Shown here: in pieces, positions 1-15,605 of the stretch
How positions within the stretch are numbered: the first letter of the stretch is position 1
Layout of the letters: each line of letters starts with the position of its first letter
Source: Datisca glomerata
Lineage: Eukaryota; Streptophyta; Magnoliopsida; Cucurbitales; Datiscaceae
Reading direction: 5' to 3'
NCBI GenBank assembly: GCA_003255025.1
Contig: QANY01003987.1
Span: 434,001-498,000 of the forward strand
DNA length: 64,000 nt
Translations under genes and position numbers: made by a program
The notes under the pieces: model-generated
The model's database searches: none
Seen by the model: only the letters and a program-made list of their open reading frames with translations
What the model was told of the DNA's origin: nothing

Positions 1-87
1 TTTAAATCAAAGCGTTATTGGAGTTACTCTCGGTATCCTAAAAATAACTCCTCACCTTGGTAGTTCAAGAAATTGGGTATCCCAAAA

Positions 88-196
88 ATTTTTTAGTGAA
101 AAAACTAAATAAAGAAATTAACAAAATTTAAATCAACAAAATAAAGAATTTTTTTTAGTGAAAACTAAATAAAGAAATTAACAAAATTTAAATCAA
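88..196. repeat. Direct repeat, two ~50-bp copies
   Basis: About 50 bases at 88-136 (T-run, TTAGTGAAA, ACTAAATAAAGAAATTAAC, AAAATTTAAATCAA) recur at 148-196 with only small T/A-run length differences. The first ten bases of the window (TTTAAATCAA) match the end of the unit, so a further copy may lie to the left. Confidence 0.8.
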
Positions 197-762
197 ATTG
201 TTATGGTTTTAATTTATGAGCGTCAATTCTAATGATAAAAGATGAAATAATAATAACATACAACCGTGACATATGACAATAATATATAAATAAATAAAAA
301 GAGATAACAACTATAAATAAATAGAAAGAATAATGGAAAAGAATGTTAGAGATGATAAATATGTATGATAAATTTAAAAAAAATGTAGAGTGAAAATAAT
401 GAAACAAGACGTGAAATAATAAAAAGATATATTAAAATAAATTAAAACAAACCAATAATATCTACTGAAAAAATAGAAAAATAAACAAACACAAAAATAT
501 TAGAAATTAAAAAAATTTAAAAAATGCAAAAAAAAAATTAAATACATAAAAAAAGAAAAAAACAATTTTTTTACACAGGGTGATGTCACTTTTTTTTTTT
601 TTAATTTTCATTTTTTGTTTAAACATATATATGTGTATATAATATTTTAGTAAATAAATTAATAATAAATTTTTTATGTGTAAAATATATTTTTCTATAA
701 AAAATGCTTAATTTTCATACATAATTGGCGTGAACATGCTATTTTTTTTACTACATAGTATA

Positions 763-997
763 TTAATTACCATTTTTTCATTTTTTCACCTAATACTAAT
801 CAAATAGCAAAAGAATGATCATGAATGGTAACTAGTTTAAACAAGTGTCATTAAAAATAAATAAATAATTTTGTTTGGGATATAAATATATCATTTTTTA
901 TTTTGGACTACTTAGTTCACTAATTACCATTTATTTTTTCATTCATTGCTAGGAATGATCATGGATGGTAACTAGTTTAAACAAGTGTCACTAAAAT
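763..997. repeat. Direct duplication of ~80-90 bp
   Basis: Positions 763-857 and 920-997 share TAATTACCAT, a T-rich stretch and a well conserved core (GAATGATCATG, ATGGTAACTAGTTTAAAC, AAGTGTCA) with a few substitutions. The short spacing suggests a local duplication. Confidence 0.75.
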
Positions 998-1926
998 GAT
1001 GGTAAAAGATTAAAAAGAAAAGAAGAGAAAACTTGTAAGAACATAAAAAAAATCAAGACTTAAATATTTGCATAATCTTGTATAGAGATTTTACTCTCTA
1101 TTTTATGCATTTTTATGTATGAGAAATATCATAGGAGATTTTTTCATCAAATGTATACTTTCAACCCATTAAAGGGTTATCCTCATTTTCAATGTTTACA
1201 CCATTCAAAAGCTTTATCCCCATTTTCATTGATTGAGTTGATTAAAAAAAATCTCATTATCAAACTTGTAGAGAAATAAACGATACATGAAAATAAAACT
1301 TAAGATTAAGAGTATGAGAAATGATAAAGAATGAGCAAGCAAATTTATGTATGAAAAATGAAACAAAGAAATATCAAATACATGAGTATGGAGAAGTAAG
1401 ATGATTAATAAGAATAAACAATATATATTATAAGCTAAAATGCAAGAGATTTGAACTACCTTAATAAAAAGAAAATGAGAAAATGGAAGATGAATAAAAA
1501 TGAAAACTCTCATTCTTTCTCTTTTTCACTATTTTCTCAAGACCTCTCTTTCTCTCTAAAATCCCTTTTCTTTCTCACTCTCCAAAAATCTCTCATTTCA
1601 AGTGAAGACCTCCTCTTTATTTATAGACAAACTTAGGGCTTCACTTTTTAATTTTAGTCCTTTTATTCTTTTTTTTTTATATTTAGTTCTTGGACAAATT
1701 TTCTTATTTTTAGACACTGAACTATTTTTTAAATCATACACATAGTCTCAGACTAGTATGTGAGCAAAATAAAATAAATTTTATATTTTTAAAGTATTCG
1801 ACCGGATAAAATACGATATCTACAAGAACAATTATAAAAAAATATAGTCCTCATTAAATTTCATATCAAAATGTCAATACACATGCTTTGAGAGCATAAC
1901 CCCCAACTCCTAATATATCTTTTGTC

Positions 1927-2290
1927 TTGGATTGGTAGGATCTTACGATCCTACTACGATCTTACGATCTCCCTGATCATAATTTTGTAAAGTATTGATA
2001 AGAAAATAATATAAATTTCATTTAATCTGTTCAATTTTTAAATTGTTATTTGTTTATTTAAATTGCACTTGGTAAAATAGTGAAATTTACAGTTGATTAA
2101 TTAATTATATTCATGAATTTTAATATATAGTTTGTTAAATTGTATTTTTTTCATAATATTACTAGTATATAATAAGATCTTACGATTTACAATTCGATAC
2201 TATGATCTAGTACGTGAGACCTCTCCATGATCCTAGATTGTATCACGATTATGACAATCTTAGTAGAGATTGTATTGCTGAAGCCATAGC
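1927..2290. repeat. Palindrome-rich patch, possible MITE
   Basis: The words CTTACGATC, TAGGATC and GATCCTA recur at 1935-1970 and again at 2175-2260, forming short imperfect inverted repeats such as TAGGATC-TTAC-GATCCTA. This could be a small inverted-repeat transposon remnant, but no clean terminal repeats or target duplication were found. Confidence 0.3.
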
Positions 2291-2651
2291 CAATTATAGC
2301 TTAGATTATGATAGAATTAGTTGAAATAGTTTTTGATTATCTAGTAATACTATTACTGGTTTGATTGAGACTGAAAAAGTTATCGTAAGTGACAGGTTTA
2401 GACCTCCTAAACTAGTTAAAAAAATAACGCAAGAAAATGGAAAAAAGTAAAATTTAACCATCGTGACAGTTGTAAGTTGTAACTGCGAAGGATCTTTTAT
2501 GTATGACTTGGTGATGAGTGGGATGCCAACTCAATAAAACGAGCTAGAATCCTCTGAATCCTGCTCCATTCATCAATTTCCAATTAAATCAACCACAATT
2601 GGCAGACACGGAATCGTCAACGCTTTCTGTTATCTGTCGACATTTAATTGG

Positions 2652-2666
2652 TTATATATATATATT
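2652..2666 (+). promoter_or_regulatory. Candidate TATA box of the Rab gene
   Basis: A run of TATATATATATAT lies about 410 bases upstream of the Rab start codon and just ahead of CCAAT and GA-rich sequence. Transcription would then start near 2690-2700 and give a GA-rich 5' leader. Placement is by position and composition only. Confidence 0.45.
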
Positions 2667-2721
2667 GATGCTTACCGTCTTACTCTCCAATAACCAATTT
2701 ATGCTTACCGGAACCTGAAGC

Positions 2722-2773
2722 GAGAGAGGGAGAGAGAGAGAGAGAGAGAGAGGGCGAGAGAGAGAGAGAGAGG
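2722..2773 (+). repeat. (GA)n microsatellite in 5' leader
   Basis: An almost pure GA/GGGA tract lies in the predicted 5' untranslated region of the Rab gene, between the candidate TATA box and the start codon. GA/CT-rich leaders are common in plant genes. The ORF that crosses it on the minus strand is low-complexity and not a gene. Confidence 0.8.
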
Positions 2774-3074
2774 CAAAGCAGCTTAGTCGGAGAAGCAGCT
2801 TCGTTGGTGTTGGACCGCTCAAGGTTTGTTCTCTTAGTTGGTAAAGTAACTGAACGAACCAACAACCACCTGTTTTCTCTCTCTAAATTTCGAGGCTCTT
2901 TGGCTTCTGGCCTCTCGGAGATCATCTGTCTCCCGCTTTTTCCCCTCTCTATTTCTCCGATCTGGAAAAAATTTAAGTAAATTTTCCTCTCTGATGAAAT
3001 TTCGTTTGGTTGCATGCAGAGAGGAGTATAATCTGTATTTTTTTCGGAGGATTTTATTAGTTTAATTAGCATTA

Positions 3075-6820
<3,746 letters not shown>

Positions 6821-8077
6821 GATAATCTCTCGGTTTTGAGTGGTGCGGGTATATTAAAGGAAAACATCATCTGAGGGGGGGAAACAAAAGGAAAGAACTA
6901 ATTATATGACGTATTGATTGAATATTGTAACTTCCTCACTACTATTCTTTCCAATTTTACGTAGTGTGTGTGATAGGGTGTTTCTTATCATTTGACTATT
7001 TCATTTTGTGGTAGCTATTCTGTTATTATCTTATGTCGAACATTTTTATTTACTTTCCCAACAAATATGCATTGTTAAATTCTTTTCCTCAAGGGCAATT
7101 TAGTCTGTCACTGAAAAATGAAAATGCAGGATGGAGCTCTACTTATATTTCACCTCTTTCTTTGTTTTGTTTTTGGTTTCCAATTTCCTACCTAAGAAGT
7201 CCTTAATACGACTAAGTATTACAATTAGCATTTTGCCAAATCCATCTCTGACCGTCAAATCAAACCCCGGATTCGGATTATCCATTGTTAACATGATGGT
7301 AGCCTGATCTAGCTTGTTGAATAAAAGATTAACAGCTGAGATCGGACAGCTCTCGTTCAGTCGAACAAGAGACAACCCCAACCCCAGTGCGACTTAGCAA
7401 AAGATGAGTAAGAACTCTCCCATGTCATTGTCGTAATCACTATTCTCCTCAGGGTCCTCTCCATGGAAGGGGTACCATGTTTTTGAAGGCTATAAGTACC
7501 AGCTATTCCTGGAACTTCGAAGTTCAATTTAAAACAGTCATTGTACGCTATTTACTTCTTAACTCTTAATGTGAAAGGATATGTTTGTTGTTAAAAAAAC
7601 GAATAAATCTATCAAAAGGGACAGAAATCCAAGTTTTTATTTATAGCTGCAAAATCGATGGTGATTAATCGTGGTTGGGACTCTCTACAATAGAAATACT
7701 ACGGAGCTGATTAATTTGCAAGAAAATATTAGGGTGCAAGACTGCAGCCGAAACTAAAGGAAAGGAATTCGATCCATTATAAAAGAAAACCCAGCAATAT
7801 TCGATTAACCTTCAGCTCCTTTGATTTTGCAACTTAATAACATTACAATATTACACATGACAGCAACCTGGGACCTTATCTCGTAACGTCACAGATATAT
7901 GTGCGCTTTCCGTTTTGTTTTGTCAAGAAAAAGACGTACGTTTGGTTCAGTACTATCATAAAATGTTATATTGCATAATTTCCTGCAAAGAAAAACTCTG
8001 GATTATACTCGTACATAGTACAACACTTCATTTAATCATACATTTGAAGAACCGAGTATCGAACGTTGAAACTACTT
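6821..8077. other. Convergent intergenic spacer with both 3' UTRs
   Basis: This spacer lies between the Rab stop (+) and the TDBD-protein stop (-). The AT-rich sequence after 6820 is the probable Rab 3' UTR (TTGAATATTGTAA near 6920). The AT-rich sequence before 8078 would be the other 3' UTR. The short ORFs inside resemble no known protein. No separate gene or repeat is seen. Confidence 0.6.
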
Positions 8078-9744
8078 CTAGAGGTTCAATTCTTCTTTTC
8101 CATAGATACGCTGAAGCTCCCGCGTAGCTGCTTGAAATGATTCTGATCACCATGGAAGACAGAAAATAACGTAGGACTTCAGCCAGGGGGAGGGAGAGAG
8201 AGTATAAAACAACAGTAAATTCAGACAAAACCCTTCCTTTACCTTTCCAAATGCGAAAACATTTCTGATTGATAGGTGCACCAAAAACAGTTTGGATAGC
8301 ATCAAACAATAAGCTCTGAGGTGTGCTCTTCAATTCTTGTACAATCTGGTAAATTGTCTTCCCATTCTCAAAATATATGTGATTATTTGGATGCTTCGTC
8401 TTGCAACCAGCATGTCGCTCGAACTCATAAGCATTGAGAGCCTTATGTTAAAGAAAACCATATAAAGCGTCAGATAGGTCTCGAATGACCAAGACGGTAA
8501 TACGAGCAACGTTGAAAAGGAAAGCTGGAAATCTCACCTTGGAATAATTGCAAGATTGACATCCGCAAAGATAGCCAGAACCTTTAATAATTCCACGTAG
8601 CTCCTTCTTACATACAAGGACAATATATGTCAGGAACCAGCAACATAAGAGAACGAAATGGGCCCAAAAAGGAAAAGGAATTTACCTCCCTGGCTAAGGA
8701 AACATACTTAACAGGTACCCCATCAAGCATACCAGTTGAGATCAAAGTTCTGACATTTGACGGGAAACTATTGGGAGCGTCTTTCTTTGATGCCTTGATT
8801 TCTGTTTTACCCTTGGATGTTGTTTCAGGTTTTAATTTAGCTACCCGAGCGCTACTTACAGTGGCATTGTCGTTTGAAACCTCCAATTCCTTCCCACAGG
8901 CTGTTTCTGATACTTGAACAGATGCTTGATTGTAGAACATATCACAGCTACCAAGAGGCCTGCCAATGGGGACAATGTCTTGTTCATCAGGAAATCCACC
9001 AAAAGTTATTATGTTGGGATCTCCTTTACTGTACGAATCCCCAATTGATATTGCAATATCATCTTCTTCCTTGCCACAATTGAGACCTAGTGACCTCATA
9101 TGCGCATCTCCGCTGCTGTAGGCATGACCCATTAATGTAACGCTGCCACCTCCATTATAGACTTGTGATTCAAAACCGCCACCTATTTCTCTAGTATATG
9201 CCATTTCTGCAGTCACTTCACTTTTATTTCCCCTATAAGAATTATGATCTTCATTCTCACTGTCAAGTCGATCAACTTTAACTTTTCTAGTTCCACCATA
9301 GCTAGAAGATGTGTGATCTTTCATGGCCTGAGATATAGATAAGCCGATTTTTGCATCGTCTTCAAATTGGTTACCAACACCCTGGCTTCTCAGATTCAAA
9401 TTGGATGTTTCAATAGAAGATGTGTTTCTTCCAGCGAATTTGACGGACCTCGTAGGTTCAGACCCAAATAATCGATCAATAAACTGATTTGGGACTGATT
9501 GAAAACTGGATGTATTCTCCCAAGGAGTCATATTTGCAATTGACAGATCATAACTTATTTCTCTATTTGGAGCTTCTATGGCTTGTTTTTTGTTGGGGAA
9601 AATATCTGATTCAGCAGCATCTACAAACCACTGATGTGACCGTTTTGGTTCTATTCCGGAAGGGCTTTCAAAAGTTGCATTTGCATTGTTTACGAGCTCA
9701 GCACCTTTTTCTATCCAAAAACCCTTGTTCTGGAACGACTGCAT
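8078..9744 (-). CDS. TDBD (Jas TPL-binding type) domain nuclear protein, ~463 aa
   Basis: Coding exons on the minus strand: 9744-8686, 8606-8538, 8441-8243 and 8142-8078 (TAG), all GT-AG and in phase. The N-terminal exon is hydrophilic and Ser/Asp/Asn-rich, with short conserved blocks (SFQNKGFW, KRSHQWF). The conserved C-terminal part begins with NVRTLISTGMLDGVPVKYVS, continues through LRGIIKGSGYLCGCQSCNYSK and NAYEFERHAGCKTKHPNNH, and ends FQAATRELQRIYGKEE. That arrangement is typical of TDBD-domain proteins, a family with putative transcriptional or chromatin roles; no reaction can be assigned. The start is uncertain. An ATG at 9744 gives M-Q-SFQNKGFW, but an acceptor AG directly precedes SFQNKGFW (exon start 9738). 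I infer that the real ATG may be in an upstream exon spliced to 9738, which would give about 461 aa. Confidence 0.88.
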
Positions 9745-11035
9745 CAAACAATAAGATAAATTTTGATTCTTGCTCTCTTTAAACTAAATAGACTTCAACA
9801 CATTTTCAAAGAGGATACCAAACCAAATAGAAGTTTTCACCACCCTGCCCTCACACAACCGAGAGAAAGTTCGTAAATACCCTATTTTTAAATTACGTGA
9901 ACATCTTGGTTATCCTGATATAAGAAGAATCAACTTACAGGAACAAATTAATCATCAACACCTAAAAAATCCTCCAATTTTCTATAAAAAACTTATAAAA
10001 CACTCTGAAAAAATAATTATTCAACGATACGGTAAATCATTCTCTGTAACATCTCATTCTCTGTAACACCTCATTCTCTGCCAAATTCTATCGCTTCAGC
10101 AACCAAACAAATTAAATCATCGTTTCATGAATCAAATAGTAATTCAGGGAATGAAATCGACAAATTTTCTGCAACCACCACCACCATGGGGTCTATCTCT
10201 AGTAACTTGATAATTTGAAGGAATTTTCTTTTCATTTTTTTTCTTTTTTAATCAGATATTAACCAAACCAAAGGCCTATCAAGTGTCAGATTCATATCAT
10301 ATACTCTCTTCTACAGTCAGGAGCACAGCATCAAATGTATGTGAAGAAATGAATTTTCATATTTTGTCAACATATCATGCAAAAGAGGCGGAAATGTTAT
10401 CAAGTAATGAAGTTAAATGTCTAGAGACTATGAAGCTGATGTAACACTTCAACCTCATAGTAACAAGTAGCTCTGGAAAACAATCCAACCATTTAGCTGG
10501 ACAAACTTGAATTCTTGGTAATACAAGTTAACTCAGCAATAAATACAGTGAATAAAAACCTTATGTAATGCAGAAGAGTATGCGAGTAAGATATATCAAA
10601 ATTCAGGGAAGTGTCTAAGGAATACCATTATGTTGTTTGTGCTCCAACTAGCAACTCAAAAGAAGTCTTTCACTCTTCATGCTTCTTCCATTGCATGCTA
10701 AAGAAACATCCTAGAATTATAATCAACCTCTGCAGAAAGCTCACTAACAAATCAAACTCTAAAACTGAAAGATAAACCATAAATTCTTTACAAAAGTTTA
10801 ATTTCTTTATAACTGAAGTAGTCCAATAAAAAAATTGAGCTCAGTTAAAAAAGTCACCCTAGAAACAAACTATAATAGATGAAATTAGACTATTCGCACC
10901 GTCGACAGTGGCCAAAAACCACGTAATCCGGTCGACAACGGTCCGGAAGTGCCGAAATCCCCGATGAAATCAACTCCGACGGCGATATCCACGATGGTCA
11001 GAGAGAGGGGTAGAGCGAGATCCTGGTGTGCGAGT
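9745..11035 (-). other. Probable 5' leader and introns of the TDBD gene
   Basis: There is no long ORF. GC-richer sequence at about 10900-11035 on the minus strand looks like a transcribed first exon (it ends near CTGTCGACG followed by GTGCGAAT, a possible donor). It is followed by AT-rich intron-like DNA up to the acceptor at 9739. Several minus-strand ATG-GT junctions (for example near 10188, 10625 and 10775) could supply a start codon directly followed by a donor; I cannot choose between them. Confidence 0.4.
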
Positions 11036-11055
11036 GCACTGGATATTTTCTTCGG

Positions 11056-11251
11056 GAGTCAATTATAGAACAGGGCAAGCCTGCATGATCATGAGTCACG
11101 GTTAGATTCATCCTGACCGTACACGCATACGGAGAAGGACCAATCCAGGCCGTCATTAAGCGGAACGAAATTTCCTTTCTTTGGAGCAAATTATAGAACA
11201 GAGCGAGCCTGCACGAACAGTATGCGGGACTAAATTCATCCTCACCGTACA
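11056..11251. repeat. Direct ~68-bp duplication in promoter region
   Basis: Copy 1 at 11056-11123 and copy 2 at 11183-11251 share GAG-CAAATTATAGAACAG, GCAAGCCTGCA-GA, AGATTCATCCT and ACCGTACA with scattered differences. They lie just upstream of the putative first exon of the TDBD gene, so they may be duplicated promoter sequence. Confidence 0.75.
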
Positions 11252-12198
11252 GCCCAATCTGTACTACAACACAATTTCTTAATATTATTTTTATTTTTTA
11301 TTATTCTAAGTTAGAATCTTAGATACAAAAAATTTACTATTGAATACTACTATGAGTGGTTCATAGCTCATGAATAAGAGGAAAACACATCGTATAATAT
11401 TAATTACAATCGATGTGGTGTCTAAAAACTAAGAGGACTAGAATTGAGGGCTCGAACACTTTATATTTATAGTGAGAAATAGATAGAGTAGTCTTAATGG
11501 ATATAAAATGAAATAATGCCTAACATATACAATGTGAGTTGGACCTTTCTTGGTTTATTCGTAATAGACTCTTTTCAGGGATTTCTTCAGAGATAACACT
11601 CTTAGAAATTCAAAATAAAAAATAGCACAAATTAGCGCAGACATAGCATTACAATAGTAGGCTCTCTAGCCACCGAAAATCGCTGACCTATCTTCCCCGA
11701 TTAGCACCACCTCCCAACTACCTACAGAAACTTCGCGGTCGAATGGTAAGCATAATGGCCATGGACCAAGAGCTTTGCGATGACAACTGATGGGCGACGA
11801 TCTTCGTAGCTATGGATGACGAGCTTCACGGTCATGGACGTCAAGGTGAGCTTCGCGACCATGCATGCCACGAAAAACGATTATGATAGTATCTAGGGAA
11901 GAAGATGATTTGATATTTTTTTACAGAAAGTGAATGTATTACATACGCTAAAATCATGAAAATAATATATAAATAACTATTTGATCTCAATGTAACTATA
12001 CTAATAAAGGACATGATCTAAGTATACTATATGCATAACGAAAACATTTTGAAACACATAATGTAAACATTCTAAATACATCAAATGTTATCCATCCTAC
12101 ATATATACACCATAAATATATCAAAATATGCCATCTACATTAAATTATACAAATCCATGTTTTTTGAAATTCATGACTTTCAATATGCATCCGCCCAT

Positions 12199-12229
<31 letters not shown>

Positions 12230-12254
12230 TATATATNTATATATGTATTTGAGT
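11252..12254. other. Intergenic DNA ending in (AAAT)n/(AT)n microsatellite
   Basis: No gene is supported. The sequence is AT-rich apart from a GC-richer patch at 11660-11880 that has no recognised coding content. At 12199-12250 a pure AAAT tetranucleotide repeat passes into AT repeats with one undetermined base (12237). The microsatellite sits at the left edge of the pararetrovirus-derived block. Confidence 0.65.
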
Positions 12255-12359
12255 GCCATTTAAAACATTGATACTATGCTGGCCAATATCAAGACCATTC
12301 ATCTCAACAATGACTTTTCAGTAATTGACTTCAGTTAACATGTTGCAGGTTTTGGAAGA

Positions 12360-15300
12360 GCACCAAGGCTGTTCACGTTATTCAGAAGAGTCTGAATCAG
12401 AGGAATAGATTTTAGCTAAATCTTCTTCAGAACTAGATTCAGTAGTGCTATCTTTATCAGAAAGACAGTTTAAGATCTACTATTGGGGTTCTTCATCAAA
12501 AGACATCTCGTTAAGTTCCCGTTTAAACTTAGATTTGCACTTATTAGTATAATGTCCTGTAGCTCCACATTTGAAACACTTAATTTGGGATTTATCCTTT
12601 TTAGGATATGCTTTTCTTTTACTAGTATGTTTATTCTTATAGTCATGTCTATACATCTTACGGGAGGAGTACTTCTTATAATGTTTAAATTTTCTATAAG
12701 GCTCAGGTCTTTGTGAAGACGAGGGATACTGGATTTTGGTGTCATAAGCAAATTGTTCACAAAATTCATCTAATTCTTTTCTGTTTGTAAGATTCTGATG
12801 TTTCATCATCTGCTGAAGTTTCATGTCATTGCATAAGGCTAATCCTTCTTCAATGACAATTCCTATAAGATGGCCATAAGTATACTGGTTATAAGGGATA
12901 TCTTTGTGATCATATTTATCCCTATGTTTCATTATAATTTTCTTTGCAAAAAGATGAGGAAGACCATCTACGAACTTAGCCTTCCAATGACCACTGTTGG
13001 CATCAGAACGTTGCATAACCTTCATTAAGAAATCGTCCTTATACCATATGAAATGGGTTAATGAAGGGCATATGAGGTTTTGTAAGAGCTCTCTATGTCT
13101 ATCTGTATTAGTATACTAGTGTATGATGGATTGGACTAAGGTGTAACAAGTATCTTCCTTAGGTGCTTCAGTCCGGGTAAGAGGATTAGTCTCTATTTTA
13201 ACGGCACCAAGGATTTCATCTCTTTGGGTTTAGTTGAGACAGTTGTCCCACCATCCTTTAAGAATGCTATTAAAGCCATTTACAAGGAAACAAAAGATTT
13301 GGTGATTGATATTGTTATTCTGTTACAAACTGAAACATACATAATCATCTGATGTATGGTTTCAAAAACTTGATATTCAGTTTTACCATCTATATTCCAT
13401 TCATAGATGGTTTTCCCATGATATGATCTTTGGGTGTGTAGGAAGTCTTCTTCATACAGTATGTCTTGTGGTGTAGGTAGAGGATAATAATAATGACTTG
13501 GTCCAGTTAAGGCCATATGAGCTGTAGGCCGTCTAGAATATGAAATCTTGTTGACAGTATCATCAAAGTTTTTCTGTATGTCCAAAATTTGGGAGAGAGA
13601 TTACTCTTCTCTTTCATCTTCGGTAGGAGATAATGGATCTTCTTGATTCATCATATTGATTTCTCTTGAGGTTTCTGATTGAAAAATCTTAAGATCTCTT
13701 ATTTTTCCAATAAGAGTCTCCATAAAATCTTCTTCTTTTTTGTGGGATTTTAACTTGAACTCATGGACTTCAAGGGTAAGTTTGATGTTAAAATATTGGA
13801 AGTCTATAGATTTTAGGTCAATAGGTTTTTATGGACCTTTGTTGTCTTGTATATTCTCAATTTGGTCTTCAATTCTAGTTAACTGTGTTCCTATGGTCTG
13901 AAGGAAAAGATTGGTGTAGTTATTCTGTTTAGTTAAAGGTAAAATATCGTTAACTTTGGCAGAATCCTTATGAGTGGACCATTCTGGAATATCAACATAA
14001 GGGTTAATATGTAATGGTTTAAGGTTTCCATTGCTGGGAGCAAGCTCTAAATATAACGGTGGAGGATGTACAGATTGATATGTTCTACCATCTGTAGTTA
14101 TCTAAGTTTTCTGAATAGTAGTGAGAACATTTAAATTCAGTTCATCATGTAACCTAATCTGTAAGGACAACTAACAATATCATTCATGGAAGGATTCAAT
14201 ATGCTGATGCTTCTCTAAATGACGATAATACAGGGTTTTTAAATCAATAAGCAGTTGAGGATTATGGTTTTTGAAATATCAATTCCTAAAATTCTGATAC
14301 TTTTCTTGCACAAAATCCTGATGAAGACTTCTTCACAAATCACTATTGGGAGAAAAATCCATTAAATATTAAATTGCATATCGCTAGCAGTTGGGCTATT
14401 AGGCATTTTGTTGTTATTAGATTCATAAACCGCAAGTGGTATTTGGTTATCTAAAATATGAATTCCTTTTATATAATCTTCAGTAAAGGAATTCTCAGAT
14501 CCATTAGAAGTCCTATCTTGGTTTATAGGTTCAGATATGGATTGTTTGGAGGATTCATGTAAGTCAATCTTATAGAGTGGAATACTCCTATTACCGATGT
14601 TAGAAAGACTTCTAGTTAATGGTTTCTGGAATTGAAGGTATATGTTACCTCCCTGGGTTTGAAAGACATCTTCTATGGATTGCCTAGTGATGGGTTTGGT
14701 AGGAACAACATTAGGGATTTGTCATATTTCAGGAAAAGTAATCTCAGCCGAAGGCATCATCCTAGGGATTGCTACTTGACTGTTGAAAAGATTAATATCA
14801 ATAAGGACTGTATGTCCTTGTTCACTTTATTTATAGGTGTAAGGGTTAAAGGTGGAAAGAACCTTAAGATGTATTCTAAATAATATGACAAAAGGTGAAG
14901 ATCCTGGTAAATACTCATAGCCATGAGAGATAACTCTAAGTTCTAAGACTTTGGCTAAGTTACTATCTGATAAAGCAACGCTCAAATTCAAATAAACATT
15001 AAAGTATACTGGTCCATGTGAAAGACTAGTTTCAATGGCTCTCATAAGGGAATTTTTCCAGTTAAGACATCTATCATCATGAAAGGTACACTGTATACTG
15101 GTATTTTGACCTAATAAAGTCAAAGGTTTTAAAGTTATCTATACAAGACCTATATGCAGGTTTTATATTTTTACGTGAAAGGATATAAATCATGAACATG
15201 AAAAAGATAAATTATATCATCATTATTCTGTAAAGGAATAGCATATTCAAAGGTTTTGATTATCTTTCAACTGGTGAAATCAGAAGTTCCTAGTTTATAT

Positions 15301-15401
15301 ATTGTTTCTGGTTTTACTTTGGGTATAGTCCATTTGTCCAAAGCTTATTTTACATCCTGATACGCAATGGTAGTGATAGAAGGAGAACTATATTTAGACA
15401 T
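12360..15401 (-). pseudogene. EPRV ORF1 remnant: movement/coat protein region
   Basis: The minus strand reads from a candidate start ATG at 15401-15399, 68 bases after the primer-binding site, through a decayed movement-protein-like region (about 15120-14400). It then reaches a coat-protein region: 13585-13280, then 13025-12480. The latter has a basic KRK-rich tract and an intact CCHC knuckle (CFKCGATGHYTNKC, near 12590-12550) followed by an acidic Ser/Glu-rich tail. Many in-frame stops and several frameshifts are present. Protease and RT are absent because the copy ends near 12255-12360. It cannot encode a working protein. Confidence 0.82.
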
Positions 15402-15596
15402 GTTGTGGGGTGACCATGTATGAATAATTTTAAAAAATTTTAAACACTACTGTGACCAAAACTATTCATGGCTCTGATACCAACTTAGGGGCTAACCAAC
15501 ACGCACCCACTTAAGAATAGGTCTTAAGGTTCTTTCCACCCTGACCCTTACACCAGAAAACAAAGTGAATAAGGACATACAGTCCTTATTAATACT
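14791..15596. repeat. Inverted copies of one movement-protein segment
   Basis: Positions 14791-14878 recur in reverse complement at 15511-15596; shared words include ATAAGGACTGTATGTCCTT and GGTGGAAAGAACCTTAAG. The minus-strand viral copy is thus fused head to head, around 15511, with a plus-strand viral piece. This is a rearrangement junction and not a normal genome order. Confidence 0.85.
15469..15482 (-). promoter_or_regulatory. Met-tRNA primer-binding site of minus EPRV copy
   Basis: On the minus strand the 14 bases TGGTATCAGAGCCA form the standard initiator-Met-tRNA complement used to prime reverse transcription in plant pararetroviruses and copia elements. It precedes the candidate ORF1 start at 15401. 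Confidence 0.85.
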
Positions 15597-15605
15597 AACA
15601 GAAAA

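Larger units (their letters stand above)
1..2650. other. AT-rich intergenic region
   Basis: No supported gene. Composition is strongly AT-rich with long A and T runs; the short ORFs are low-complexity and match no family I recognise. It holds two local direct duplications (88-196 and 763-997) and a palindrome-rich patch near 1927-2290, annotated separately. The right end runs into the Rab promoter. Confidence 0.7.

Noticed and set aside
8627..9782. Plus-strand ORFs opposite the TDBD gene
   Set aside because: Shadows of the long minus-strand exon, with no independent support.
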